From: Penicillus capitatus
Taxonomy: Eukaryota > Chlorophyta
Direction: 5' to 3'
DNA: 64,000 bases
Assembly (NCBI GenBank): GCA_965649825.1
Contig: OZ287696.1
Location: 1,674,001 to 1,738,000 of the forward strand
Within the stretch, counting starts at the first letter, position 1. The number at the start of each line of letters is the position of its first letter. Position numbers and translations under genes: made by a program. Positions 23,019 through 34,856 of this stretch are shown in pieces. Below the pieces are notes generated by a model. That model was not told the DNA's origin and did no database searches. It saw only the letters and a list, made by a program, of their open reading frames with translations.

Positions 23019-24446
23019 ATGTGGAGTCTGTTTGAGAGGGCATACGCGCAGGGTTTTCGGACGATCCTTGGATTGATCGAGAAAGAATATGTTCCAGACT
23101 TCGTCGTTCGTTGCGGTATACGCTACCTCCTGCGACAACGCCTGGCAATGGAGGTCTCAGGGTTTTGCGATGTGATCCTTGGCCGAAGGGCAATGTGTGT
23201 TGTTAGCGTCATGGCACGGTGTCTGAACAGCTGCGACGCAAATTGGAAACGATCGAGCGATTCAAAGAAATGCCCATCGCTATCAACACAGCCGAAGCGA
23301 ACGAACAGCATTATGAAGTTGGGGAGATGCACTCTCTTACAGAAGTGTGATTCGATCTTGGTGCTTAGGTTCCCACAGAGTACTTTGATCTCTGTTTAGG
23401 GAAATGGAAGAAATACAGTGCATGTTTGTTCCTGTCAGATGAAGATTCCTTGCAGATAGCTGAAGAGAACATGCTGAGTAGGGAGGAATTCTACTTTCCA
23501 GATAAAACGACAAGATGAATGCCAAGGTCTCTACTGCCGCAAGGCAGAGATCGTGAATGGAATGCATGTGCTGGATGTGGGCTGCGGTTGGGGTTCTCTC
23601 ACTCTTTTCGTGGTACGTTCTCGTCATAGCATACTGCCTTCTCTTAAAATCCAAAGGCCACTGCCTTTCCAGAGTGCCAGGTGACAGCGGTGTCGAATTC
23701 TGCGACGCAGAAGGCATACATCGAAGACACCGCAGCAAAAAATGGTCTACAGAATGTCCGTGTTCTAACATCGGACATCAATGTCTTTGAAGCACCAGAG
23801 AAATACGATCGCATCCTTTCGATCGAGATGTTTGAGCACATGAAGAATTACAAGGTCTCGTATCTGTACTAGCCCAAAGACACATTGCCGAACAGATCCC
23901 CCAGGCCTTGCTGAATAAACTTTCCAAATGGCTAAACCCAGATGGAAAGCTCTTTGTGCACTATTTTTGTCATAAGAGCTATGTTTATGAATTCAAGGTA
24001 TATATACCTGCTTGGAATGACGGGCATCGTCTGGAAAGGAAGATTGTGAGATAGGTGGAGGGAGAAGACGATTGGATGGCGAAGTACTTCTTTACCGGTG
24101 GAACGATGCCGAGTCTCGATCTTTTACTCCATTTTCAGGAAGATCTCGTTGTGAAGAACCTGGAGTATATCAACGGCATTCACTACTCTCGTACACTCGA
24201 AGCATGGCTTCAGAAGATGGACGCCCATAGGCATCAGATTCTTCCTCTCTTTAAGGTCTTTCGGATGCTCGATCTCCTGCGCAGATGATGACGCGTGCGC
24301 TTTCTCTGCAGAAGGCTTACAGGGAAGAGAATGGGAAATGGTTTGTCTACTGGCGTCTGTTCTACATGGCATGCAGTGAACTGTTTCGTCTCGATGGGGG
24401 AGAAGAATGGGGCGTTGCACACGTCCTGCTACAGAAATCAAAGTGA
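23019..24446 (+). CDS. coclaurine N-methyltransferase-like / CFA-synthase-family methyltransferase
   Basis: SAM-dependent methyltransferase of the cyclopropane-fatty-acid-synthase superfamily, the branch that includes plant coclaurine N-methyltransferase-like proteins. Motifs: EANEQHYEVPTEYFDLCLG, KWKKYSACLF, LDVGCGWGSLTLF (SAM site), QVTAVSNSATQK, YDRILSIEMFEHMKNY, KLFVHYFCHKSYVYEF and DWMAKYFFTGGTMPS. Eight introns of about 49-62 nt were placed; the protein ends EEWGVAHVLLQKSK. The substrate cannot be stated: benzylisoquinoline enzymes are a small specialised subset, and algal members may act on lipids or small amines. Confidence 0.8.
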
Positions 24447-24867
24447 TAACCAATGTGAAAGACACACTGCCTGTGAAGTAGACCACATGTGACAGAAAGA
24501 TGAATGGGTACGACCGTGTCCTTGTGGGACTCTCGAAGATAAACATAACGACAGTCATTCCTTTATATCCCGTCTTAAACAAATAGACAACATCTGCGTC
24601 CGTATCTGGCTTGTGTGCAAGAGAGCAAGACAATGCCGCAAAGTAATAAAACACCGCAAGAAAACTCTGCCCCGGGGGTTCAACGCACCGGATGGCTGAG
24701 TTTATTAATTGGACATAGTTGGATAGAAAAAAATCGACACCCCCACTGCGACACGTTAAATACGGCATCTGCTCGGATCCACACTCCACGATAAAGCAAT
24801 AAACAACAGCTAGTGGCGTTTACTGGTTGCTAGAATAAGACGGGTCACAGAGGGCGCTTCAAAAAGT
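24447..24867. other. intergenic with a hydrophobic minus-strand ORF
   Basis: Between the methyltransferase and the TAZ gene a minus-strand ORF from 24789 encodes hydrophobic stretches (FLAVFYYFAALSCSLAHK, VVYFTGSVSFTLVITLISV), but its end runs antisense through coding exons of the methyltransferase. Without a recognisable family or splice structure I leave it as a possible small membrane-protein gene. Confidence 0.25.
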
Positions 24868-25771
24868 TCACAAATTTGAAGAAATTGACGATTTTCGAGT
24901 GTGACAGCACGGCAAAGGACAATCCTCTGAACTGCACACACGAACATGGATTGCAAACAAGTAATCCGTCCAGTCACAAGTCGTGCACGGATAGCCTTGT
25001 TTGCGCAACACACATGCACGAAGATGCCGGATTAACCTGAGACATTTGTTGACCTCGCGACCCGACACGAGAGATTTCTTACCTCTTGAGTGAAACACAC
25101 ATCACATGGCAGTTGTCAGACTTACATAAATACGCATGCACGAGTGGGTCTTCTTCTTGAAACTGCGTCGCGGGCGGCAGGACTTCCCTTGTCCCTGCGC
25201 CCAATTCGTCTAAGTCGGATGTCCCATCTAAGTGTGCCCGACGGTAATCAGTTGAGCCAGCATCGCGAAACGAGACAGCTCCAAAGTTGTCGTTCAGAAG
25301 GTTGCCTGGGTAGAAAGGGTGACCCGGAGGCGCATTGCACAGGGGTACAGTGTGAGCAGCGCGACCCTGAGTCGAGGCAAAACGCGTCGCCATCTGCCCA
25401 GACATTTCGTGAACCTTCTGCACTTCGCTTAGCTGATATGGTCCTGGTACTCTGAACTCCGTTCTTTGTCGTATCGCCTCCTGGGCCAAGAAATAAGGAG
25501 TGGTTTAGAGAGGCTTGTGGCTTAAATGGCCACTATATGACCGGACGAGCGACGGTCGAAGAGAAAGGCGGCTGGTTGGGGCAGTACTTACTTCATGACG
25601 CGAGACTGCACTGGACGACGGCTTTATCTCGTGAAGTGCCTCGCTCGGCGGTTGGTCCGAGGCGTGGACGGTGCTAAATCGCGTGGCGCTTTTCGCTGTT
25701 TTCTCAAACTCGCGGCGTCGGGCAAGAAAATACGTCCAGCGTCGCCTTGCTACGTCATCTGTCCACGACAT
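24868..25771 (-). CDS. free-standing TAZ zinc-finger protein
   Basis: A three-exon gene ending in a complete TAZ domain, the four-helix zinc fold known from CBP/p300 and plant HAC and BT proteins. The zinc ligands appear in order: LVHAYLCKSDNCHVMC, then, across a 46-nt intron, KRLIRHLRAC, GYPCTTCDWTDYL, and HVRVCSSEDCPLPCC. The intron position is fixed because it restores the K-R-hydrophobic-H-C helix of TAZ2. The N-terminal part (MSWTDDVARRRWTYFLARR, then a Ser/Ala/Pro-rich linker) carries no acetyltransferase, PHD, ZZ or BTB domain. At roughly 230 residues it is far too short for CBP. It probably binds a transcription-factor activation domain, which is inferred from the family. Confidence 0.75.
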
Positions 25772-25946
25772 TGCTACCACGAACTACAATTCGTCCATGT
25801 CATCTAAGAACGCCGGCCGTCGCTGTCACTTGAACATTTCGGAATGTAAAAGCCTCGTGAATGTATTGGACACAAAAGAACCAAGTCTTCCGAGTGGTGG
25901 AGAGACAAAACAGGGTTGGTTGGACAAAAATATACAACAGAAAAGC

Positions 25947-26729
25947 TCACTGCTCGCTACTGGAAGGACTCATCAGTCCACCACTCCTGCGACGTCTTCT
26001 TAACATAGGCGCATTTAAATCCAAATGCAACTGCAAAGCCAAGGCTTCGTCACTGAACAGCTTCCTCCTCCTCCTTCTAGACACTTTCTTTACATCCGCA
26101 CCCACTTCCTCTTCTCCTTGTCCTTCTTCGTCGTCCTCGACAAAATCGGAACAGGAGGATGAATTGCTGCCATCATCGATCAGCAAAGATCGTTTGGATG
26201 GCCGTGCACGCCGAACCGGACACATCCGCAACGGTGCCAAGGCCCGAATGACACTTTTTGTCTCTCTTTTTCCCCGAGAACGGGAAGTCCGGACTTTCAG
26301 AGGTTCTTCAGAATGGGGCATGCATTTCAACTGTTGTCCTTCAGTTGTTATCGCATGCTTTGGCGTTTCATGTTTGGTCTTGTTTTTTGGTGGCCGTCCT
26401 CGTTTTCGCTTCACTGGGATTATTTCTGCCTTGGGCATTGATCCTTTACGTCCCTGACCACGACTCTTTCCTGTTTGACCTTGATCCTCCTCTTTCTGAT
26501 ACCTCTCAGGCTCATGAGCATACAGCCGTGCGATTTTCTTCTTCAGCCCCAGCAGACAGAGCGCTTCTTTTGTGTCTTGTTGGAACTTTCGGCTCAGACA
26601 TGTCGTAAACGGCCGATCCGAATCGACATCTCCATCGATAGGTATACACCGCGTTTCCGATTTTTTCTCTCGACGTTCTCCATCCTGCACCCGAAGACCC
26701 ATACGTTCGCGTCTACCATCGCTCCACAT
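25947..26729 (-). CDS. AT-hook, highly basic nuclear protein
   Basis: Predicted DNA-binding protein. A perfect AT-hook core (KRKRGRPPKNKTK) sits mid-protein, with several basic patches (RSRGKRETK, KKVSRRRRRKLFSDE, RRRRRSGGLM) and an acidic run (DFVEDDEEGQGEEE). No other domain is recognised. The reading frame is open upstream to about 26810, possibly starting in another exon; the first in-frame ATG is at 26729. A TTTGGCGC E2F-like octamer lies near 26866 on this strand. The opposite strand has long ORFs here (25861-26457), but they lack domain signal and mirror the biased composition. Confidence 0.55.
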   Translation of the reverse strand: MWSDGRRERMGLRVQDGERREKKSETRCIPIDGDVDSDRPFTTCLSRKFQQDTKEALCLLGLKKKIARLYAHEPERYQKEEDQGQTGKSRGQGRKGSMPKAEIIPVKRKRGRPPKNKTKHETPKHAITTEGQQLKCMPHSEEPLKVRTSRSRGKRETKSVIRALAPLRMCPVRRARPSKRSLLIDDGSNSSSCSDFVEDDEEGQGEEEVGADVKKVSRRRRRKLFSDEALALQLHLDLNAPMLRRRRRSGGLMSPSSSEQ

Positions 26730-26810
26730 TTCGTCGTCGTACTTTTCTCGGGACGCGGTGGGTATTGTGCGTCGATGATGCGTGTCCCCTCGATTTGGTT
26801 TCTGCAACAA

Positions 26811-27384
26811 AGCGGTACATCACTGACCGATTCTGTGACACGTCGACCTAGAACGCCCAATTCTTAGCGCCAAATTTATCGCCGCCATGCCCCTAAGGGA
26901 GTGCTTACGTAGCGTTGATAGAAAGCGCGTTCACAGTTCAACTCCTTGGGTTGACGTCCAATCGAGCTCCAGAGATTCGGCGAAAATTTGGGACCAGACG
27001 TTCCCTCGTTCATTCTTCGACAGCGCTCTGTGAGAAATGGATGAATTTCGAGCAGAAGTCTTGAAGATTCGAGATTTACGAGTTCTTAGTCGCGCTCATG
27101 GACAGTGATTGACGTCGATGTCCCGTCTAGCAAACGCGTGTCAGATATGCCACAACGCGCAATTCGATGAATTCAGAAAAAACAAACAACCTCTTGCATG
27201 AAACGGTGAGGCTCAGATGACGTGACGCAGATGTGGCTGTCGTGTCGACTCCCCTGCGACAACCATGCGTTATCCCAGTGGTCGAAAGGCATCGATGGTA
27301 CGACAGTGTTCGTTCGTTCATTCGAGATCATGCAGGCGGCAACAGTGAAGTCAATAGAGGGGCGCGTGTCGGGAGAGGGATGCA
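26811..27384. other. intergenic between divergent genes
   Basis: About 570 bp upstream of both the AT-hook gene and the PPR gene. It contains CRE-like TGACGTC (near 27110) and ATGACGTGAC (near 27217) words and the E2F-like octamer, any of which could occur by chance. No RNA gene or repeat recognised. Confidence 0.4.
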
Positions 27385-30300
27385 ATGGAGCTCAACGTCA
27401 TGCAACGCTCGATGCACGCATTCGCAGTTCCTTGCGGCGATGCTGCGGTGTCACAGCTATACGGTGAGAGATGTCATCGAAGTGGAAGAGAAAGGATGTG
27501 TTGTCTCTCTCACAGTGCCACCTCACCAAACGTCCCTTCTTCGGTCATGACGGGCGTCACGGGATCCGACATTGAGGTCAATGAACTCGCTGATGCACAG
27601 AGTAGTGACCCCAGTATCAAGAAGAAAAAAGCCAATCATACCCGTTCAGCACTTAAGCATGTCCCATGTATGATCTCACTCTTTCTCTGTCAAAAGCGCG
27701 GAGGTGAGATTTGTGTCTTGTCTAGTGCGCTTGTTTACGGAAGGAAAAATGGAAGAGCTGTTGTCGATGTATCGATCTCTGGTGAAGGACGGTCAGTTGG
27801 AGGGTGTTGTGTCTATGGTGCGTCAGTTGGATCACGAAAACCGCTACGACGTTTTAATGAAGTGACGATTGCTCAGAATCCCATTGCAGAAGGGTCTGAA
27901 CTTCTGTTCTGTTAGTATCTTTCAAAGGGACTTTATGAAGCAGGCATTGCAGAAAAAAGCTGTCAAACAAGCCATGGAATATGTCCAGCTTCTTCCAGAT
28001 GAGGCCGTAGACTGTCGAACGTATACCATGCTTGCATCTGTCTGCGTCCACGCATGCGATGTCAAAAACGCATTACTGGCTGCCGAACACATGCAGCAAA
28101 GAGGATTGAAAATGGATCTGCCCATGTACACCAATCTGATCAGAGGTCATTTATCGCAGCCCATCCAGTATGACATCCTTTGATGCCCTTTGCAGCTCAC
28201 GGTGCATGCGGCGATGTGAATGCTGCTTTCCAGTTGTATGCAGAGATGAAAGATCAAGGCATGATTCCTGATAATACGGTAGTGGGGGCTTTGGCAACCA
28301 TGTGTGCCAAGAAACTGAAATCGTCCAAGAAAGAAGACCGTCGTACGAATCTCGTCTTGATGGAGAGAGCGTCGAATCTGATTCGAGATCTTCAGCAATT
28401 TGGCATCGCTCCAGATACAAGAATGTGGAATATATTTGTGGTCTGTGCTGGAAGAGCTGGCCAAGTTCAACGCGCGTTCGATACGTTACAGCAGATGCAG
28501 GAACGAAGTGTCAATGCAGATTCCGTGACGTACACCTCACTGATTGATGCCTGTGTCAAATCACACAGCAGAGATATGGGATTGAGGATCTATGACCTTG
28601 CGCTTAACAAGGTGCGTTCTGTGCACAGATCATCTTATGGATACAAATCTGCCTGCTTTACAGCTTTCTGCTCCGTCGATTTCAGTTTACACTGTTGCCT
28701 TAGAGGCTTGTATGTGCGGTTCGGAACCAGTCGATTCGGATCGCGCTTTTGAGATCTATCGACAAGCAGAGCAGTCAGGGAAACCGATGGATGAGCACTT
28801 CTTTTCGACAATGATTCGTGCCGCAGGCAAGGCAGGAATGCCGGAGCTTGCCCTCTCTGTCGAGGACAACATGCGTGTTCAAGGTATTATTATTATTCCA
28901 TCCGCTATTCGCCAAGTCCTTTTTTGCACGCGGATTTCAGGGATCGAGCAATCCACAGTGACATGCTCGTCGTTGATCTCGGCAGCTCTGGCAGCACACG
29001 ATCTGCAGCTAGCATCTAAGATCTATTCCACGATGATGTCTAAAGGCATCTTTCCTGATCTCCACCAGTTCACCAATCTGATGCAGGCCCACGCTCGTAT
29101 CTATCGCTTTGGAGATATGGTTAGCTTGGTGGAAGATATCGCCAGACAGAATCTGACACCCGATGATGTCATGTCCGATATTATCCTTTCGTCCTTTAAA
29201 GATGCAGAAATGGCAGATTTGGCATTCGCTGTGTTCACCTTGCTCAGAGGGAAGGGCGTTCCTCTCACTGAGCGTATATGCTTCTCGATGTTGGACATTA
29301 TCCACATCCAGATCAAAGCCTTGAGGTCATCGAGCTATCGTACGTCGCTGTCGAAGATTCGTGCTGTCTAGAGGTGTGAAATGGGCGAAACCAGATTGCC
29401 ATACGGCGTCAATGACGGAGGGCATGGCGTTGTTGAAAGCGCTGTCCAATGACAAAGGTGTTCCGCCAGTCCAACCAGCTACAGTTGCCGCCTGGGTCGA
29501 TCGCTCCATTTCTATCTACAAATCTGCGCTAGGCTCTGGAGTGATGCCCTGTCTAAAGCTTCTGGCCAAGGTGCTCGCATGTCTTCGCATTCCCCACGAA
29601 GCTTGCAAGATCCATGATGCCAAGAAAACTGATCTCAAATCTTTCGATCCGTATGCAGATATTGACGCATTTACTGGTCACACAGATCAGCCGATTCCAA
29701 AGTCACCTTCCGAAACGTGCTTCGACAAGAGAGCGATACAAGTGCCTTCGTTTTCTATTCTTCCGCTGATGATCACGCACGGGTGTCTTGTGTAGTTAAT
29801 TAACGAGGCCATCGCTTCTGAACTGATTCGACCCTTCTGCATCGACATCCAAAGAGAGATACAGATCGGGTACATGCCACCGACCATTGCAGAGGCATAC
29901 GTTTTTACAATGATCGAAACCATTACCTATCATTACAACAAAGAAGCATTCTATCCAAAGAAGATCGTTCTCAAAACACACCCATTCGATCCAAAGAAAG
30001 CATTGCTTCCAAGTCTCTCTTCATAACCGCTCCCCTTCTCCTAACATATCGCATTTGATCAGGCGAAGTCTGGAAAGGAAAGGATCAAGAAAGACCGTCC
30101 CACGAGGGAAGGATCTTTGCGTCCAGATTCGACAAGGAAAGCTACGGAGAGTGTACATCCCTGGCAGTGATTGCTCTCCTGCGTCGATTGCGTCTTTGGC
30201 ATACCACCGATCGACGTCGTGGTTTGATTATCATCTCCTCTGCAGACATTATAAATTGGATGGATGCCAAGAAGGAAGTGGAACACATGAGCGCCTTAGC

Positions 30301-30409
30301 AGAACAAGAGAAGCACAAGACGCCCTTTGCTGCAAAACTTGCCACCCAGCAACGAGATATCCGCGCCATGCACAAGCAGACCACATCTGATGCGTCCGAT
30401 TCTCTTTAG
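27385..30409 (+). CDS. pentatricopeptide-repeat protein, organelle RNA metabolism
   Basis: A long PPR protein of the P class. After a basic N-terminal region (SIKKKKANHTRSALKH) the helices read KMEELLSMYRSLVKDGQ, EHMQQRGLKMDLPMYTNLI, DVNAAFQLYAEMKDQGMIPD, FDTLQQMQERSVNADSVTY, SDRAFEIYRQAEQSGKPMD, SKIYSTMMSKGIFPDLHQF and so on, each a 35-residue repeat. Six or more introns of about 46-60 nt were resolved. The C-terminal 110 residues (INEAIASELIRPFC ... SLAVIALLRRLRLWHT ... LIIISSADIINWMDA) form a non-PPR domain that recalls the tail of MRL1-type PPR proteins of plastid rbcL mRNA, but that match is from memory and weak. Target organelle and RNA are unknown. Confidence 0.8.
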
Positions 30410-30625
30410 AAAATGATGCCGTCTTTGGTGAGATCTCCTTCTATTTTTTGACTTTACTATACTATTTACCGAGAGGATTCTTTCAATCTTCTGCAATTGT
30501 TTTTTCTCATCGCCAGGAAAGCGGGCGGTCATTGATAAAGCATAAGTGGGCTGGACATACGATGCAAGGGATGGGTTTCTTACAGAGTGTCCTTATTGAT
30601 GAAGGACGCATGTTATATCCAGTTG

Positions 30626-31733
30626 TTATGTCCAGTTCAGTGCAGTCGTAATGGCAAAGACAACAAAAAGCAGGCCGCTCGTGAGATTGATGCTCTTTTC
30701 TGAAATGAAGTTGGAGATATACGAGCCACCCACCACTGCAATGATGGCGGCTATGGTGTGCCCTGCGATCCCTCCCAATGTCACACCCAATGGACTGTGA
30801 CTGGCACCCAGCGCAATGGTCGTCAGCATGGATCGATCACCCCATTCTGCCACGAAAATCAAAGCGGCCACAATGAAGATCGATCGCAACGGCAGGTGCC
30901 ATCGAACGGAATGGGCATCTTCTTCAGAATCGTCTGTTGAAATGGCCTTTGCGTTTTTCGCAGCCCGTTCGACCGTTTCTTCTGCATCGGCCAGTTCATC
31001 TCCTTCCTCCCCGGCATCACTGCTCCGTACACCGCTCCAAATGTTTGTCAGCCCAAAGAAGAAGAGAAGGGCCACACTGAGGTACTTGCCGACAGGAAAC
31101 GAGGTCTTCATCGCATCAGGAATGGCGCTGAACGCCACACCCAGTCCAACGGAAAGCGACGTCATGACACTCAGAGCCAGTACTGTTCCACAGAACGAGA
31201 TCCAACGACCAAGGCGCATGGCCAGAATAGCGCAAATGAAGAACGTCTTGTCTCCAATCTCGCTCAGAAAGATCAGAGACAGTGCCGCAACGAATCCAGA
31301 ACGACCTAACCACGATGCCATCAACTGACTCCGAATGGTCGCTCCCGTTTGCGAAGAAACTACAGAATCTCGATCAGATCGACAACATGAACTTCTCCAA
31401 CGAGATCTCACTGAGAAAGAAAAGAAGCCCGGTGCCAAGAGCCAGAAACCCTAGATTTCTCAACACCGGAGAACTGGGATCCGTTGTCGTCGTTCGTTTC
31501 AGATCATCAGGAGAACACTGACAGACAACGGATCTCGCCATCTGTACTCTATTCTTCGTTGACAGGGCAATGGAGACCATCGTGTCAATACGCATCCTTC
31601 CATTTACAGCTAGGTGCTCTCTGTGGGCGTGATGGGTGGGACCACAAAAACGGCTCAGTCGGCGTCGAGGATCACGCCAGAGAAGCGTCCGTCCAACGAG
31701 AGGCACACGCTCTAAGCCGCGTACAAGATCCAT
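30626..31733 (-). CDS. GDT1-family (UPF0016/TMEM165) Mn2+/Ca2+ transporter
   Basis: Multi-span cation transporter with both signature E-x-G-D-[KR]-[ST] motifs: SEIGDKTFF (first half) and AEWGDRSML (second half), on the two inverted halves of three helices each. A charged, acidic linker (EEGDELADAEETVER, TDDSEEDA) separates them. An N-terminal extension of about 95 residues contains a basic region and a hydrophobic stretch (FLALGTGLLFFL), compatible with a plastid-targeting region as in PAM71/CCHA1; Golgi homologues also exist. One 52-nt intron joins LFFLI to SSQTGATI. If plastid-located it would supply Mn for photosystem II, which is inference. Confidence 0.9.
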
Positions 31734-31867
31734 CTTAGTAGCGATGTTTGCGAATACTGAGCGATTCTGTATGATTTGAACTGCTGTCGTTGTACAAAGG
31801 AATGACGTGAGACGCCGTCGATCTGTTGCATTTCTTGCATCTTCTCCTTCCTGTTTTGAAGAACGCG

Positions 31868-34654
31868 ATGATTACGCATGAACAAGTGCCCAAAAAGGCG
31901 AAGTTCGTTATCACTGGGTTCAAAGGTGAATGACTGTCTCTGTCGCGATCGTGGTCAACCTGAACGCCATCGACCACGTCTGTTTGTTCGTTCAGTAAAG
32001 CCGCAACTGCCTGTCGATTTTGAAGAGACATCTTGGAATAAACTGAGCGACGCCGTTAAGGCTGTTCAACAGAGTCGCCAAGTTGCCCTCAGTCTCGAGA
32101 CACTCTATCGAGTACACCACTCTTCCCGCGATTCCCATTGGCACATCCATGTCGATTTTAGTGTGTGGAGAACATGTGCCTCCATGGCATGTCTGGTCGA
32201 GTCTATCAACGTCTCAGAGAGGTCCGGGCACGACGGAGATGACAGTCACGCCAAGTGGCTCTGACTGATTAGGTGTGTGACTGTCACATCGGCCAGGCAG
32301 TGCAAGCTTTGACGGAGCATCTGACGCTGGAGCCCATTCCGTTTTTGCAGTACATGAAAGAGACGTGGAACCTTCACTGCAAACAGATGAAGCGCATCGG
32401 CTCCATCTTTCTATACCTCGACAGAACCTACGTTCTCTCCATTACAGGCACGAGAGAAGCATAACGGAAAGGACTCCCTATGGAGTATCGCGTACAGGTG
32501 TTAAGTCGTTGTTTGACATGGGCCTGCAGCTATTTCTTTCGCATCTGGTTCGCCACGGGGAAGTGCTGGAGCGTACATTGGTTGGCCTCTTAAGCGTGAT
32601 CGAAAATGAGAGATTGGGCTTCGCCGTGGATCGATCGATCCTGAAATCATTGTTGAAGATGTTCAGTCTCCTCGGCATCTACGAAAAGCACTTTCAGCCA
32701 CGCTTTCTTGAGAGAACAGCCGATTTCTATAAACAAGAGAGTGAAGAGAATCTGAGTCAGTGGGACATTCCGCAGTACATGCTCTACTGCGAGGTCTGCC
32801 TGCCAGACTCAAGAGGATGAACCACGGTTCTGTTGTTCTAGAATCGACTGGCGGCTGAGCACGATCGCAGCGAGCAGTATTTGGATCGTGTGACCCATCG
32901 ACCTCTGTTGCAATGCGTAGAGGAGCAGCTTCTCAGGGCACGTAACGAAAACATCCTCCATGGGTTTTCTGATCTGATGGATGACAACAGAACAGAAGAT
33001 CTGGCTCGTCTCTATAATCTCTGCAGTTCTCGTTTCGAACCATCCCACAAAGATATGACATTCTGTGCTCTTCAGGCAAGATCGATGCATTGGATAAGCT
33101 GAAGGTGGCGTTCAGTGATTACATCAAAGCAAGAGGGACAGCTATCATGATTGATGAAGCAAGGGTATGATAACGCTTCCTGTGCAGCTGTTTGCATCGC
33201 GCTGTCCTTCGATTAGGAGAAAGAGATGGTTTTGACACTGTTGGATTTCAAATCGAAGCTTGATAACGTCTTGGCGTCCTCCTTCCAAGTACAGCCGACC
33301 GACAGAAACAACGAATTTCAACAGGCGTTGAAAGAAGCCTTTGAGCGATTCATCAATCAGAAGGAGAACAAACCGGCAGAGCTCACTGCCAAGTTTATCG
33401 ATTCCAAATTGAGGGTCGGGAACAAGGGACAGACAGAGGAGGAACTGGAGAGCATCTTGGACCAAGTCCTCGCCATTTTCCGTTTCATTCAGGTCCGACA
33501 ATGGGCAAAGCTGCGCAATACGATTCTCACACAACCAATGCCGGTGTTCAGGGGAAGGATGTATTTGAGGCGTACTACAAAAAAGATCTCGCAAAACGAT
33601 TGCTGTTTGGTAAGAGTGCTTCGATCGATGCCGAGAAAAGCATGATCAACAAACTCAAGGAAGAATGCGGTTTTCAGTTTACAAACAACCTTGAAGGCAT
33701 GTTTAACGATATGGAGATTTCGAAGGACATCATGGAGGCCTTCAAGAACTCTGTAAGTGCCATTGTTTGTGGATGGATGATGGATAAGTGGATGATTCTT
33801 AGCCTGTCGCGTCCGAGAGCATGGCACAGTTTGGGCCAGAGATGAATGTCCAGGTGCTGAATTACGGCTATTGGCCGACGTACTCGATGTCAGAGATCCG
33901 CCTGCCAGAGGAACTCGTTCAGTGTCAGGAGATCTTTAAGGAATTCTACTTGCAAAAGCACAACGGCAGAAGACTGCAATGGCAGAACTCTCTAGGCACG
34001 TGCATGATCAAAGCAAAGTTCAAGCGTGGAAACAAGGAGCTACAGACCAGTCTCTTTCAGGCATCTCTCATAGTGTGCCTCTCTCGAATGCAAACGGCCA
34101 TTGCTTGCAGGCGATTGTACTCTTGTTGTTCAACGATGAGGACGAACTGACCTTCGCCCAGATCAGAGAAAGCAGCAGTCTGGAAGAGAAGGAGCTCAAG
34201 AGAACGATGCACTCTTTGAGCTGCGGGAAGATTAAGGTCTTGCAAAAGACGCCGAAATCTGCAGAAGTGCAAGTTGGTGATACGTTCGCCTTCAATGAGA
34301 ACTTTCAGGATTCTCGCATCCGTCTCTGCATCAACACCTTCCAGGTGAGGGAATCGGATGAGGAGAGTCAGAAAGTGCACGAATCCATCATGCAAGATCG
34401 ACAGTACCAGATCGATGCAGCGATCGTGCGGATCATGAAAATGCGAAAGACGCTCTCGCACAAACTCTTGATGAATGAGTTGATGACGCAGCTGAGATTT
34501 CCGTACAAGACAATCGACATCAAGAAGCGCATTGAATCTCTCATCGAAAGAGAATACATGGATCGAACGCTGGCGGATCCAGGAGTAGGTCGCTTCGTAC
34601 ATGGGCTCACATATCACACGTTCACTCTTCTAGATCTATCAGTACATTGCGTGA
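31868..34654 (+). CDS. CUL4: cullin-4 (CUL4), CRL4 ubiquitin-ligase scaffold
   Basis: Scaffold of DDB1-linked CRL4 E3 ligases. The protein starts [20 protein letters not shown], matches CUL4 at [34 protein letters not shown] and [10 protein letters not shown], then [13 protein letters not shown], the cullin signature [25 protein letters not shown], and the neddylation region [16 protein letters not shown], ending IYQYIA, the usual CUL4 terminus. About twelve introns were resolved; those at 32448-32497 and 34061-34110 use GC donors (ACAG|GC, CAG|GC). The [15 protein letters not shown] segment separates it from CUL1-3. Full length and apparently intact. Confidence 0.92.
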
Positions 34655-34856
34655 GAGTGGATGTGAAGATGGGACAGTCGGACTCGGCGATGCAACTGAA
34701 AGATGTCCTGCGTGTAATTCATTGTGACACTTCTGCCATCCGCGTCTGTTCGATAAGAGAGTCGACCGACCGTAAAGGACGATCGCTATCGGCATACATA
34801 GACACTGCACGAGACATCTGCACAGGAATGCCGTTGACATGCGTCGTATTTTGGGT

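Noticed and set aside
24124-24789. 221-codon minus-strand hydrophobic ORF
   Set aside because: Half of it is antisense to conserved methyltransferase exons; only the intergenic half could be a gene, and no family or splice evidence supports it.
25861-26457. Long plus-strand ORF opposite the AT-hook gene
   Set aside because: It mirrors the biased composition of a basic/acidic protein on the other strand, has no domain, and the minus strand carries a clear AT-hook.
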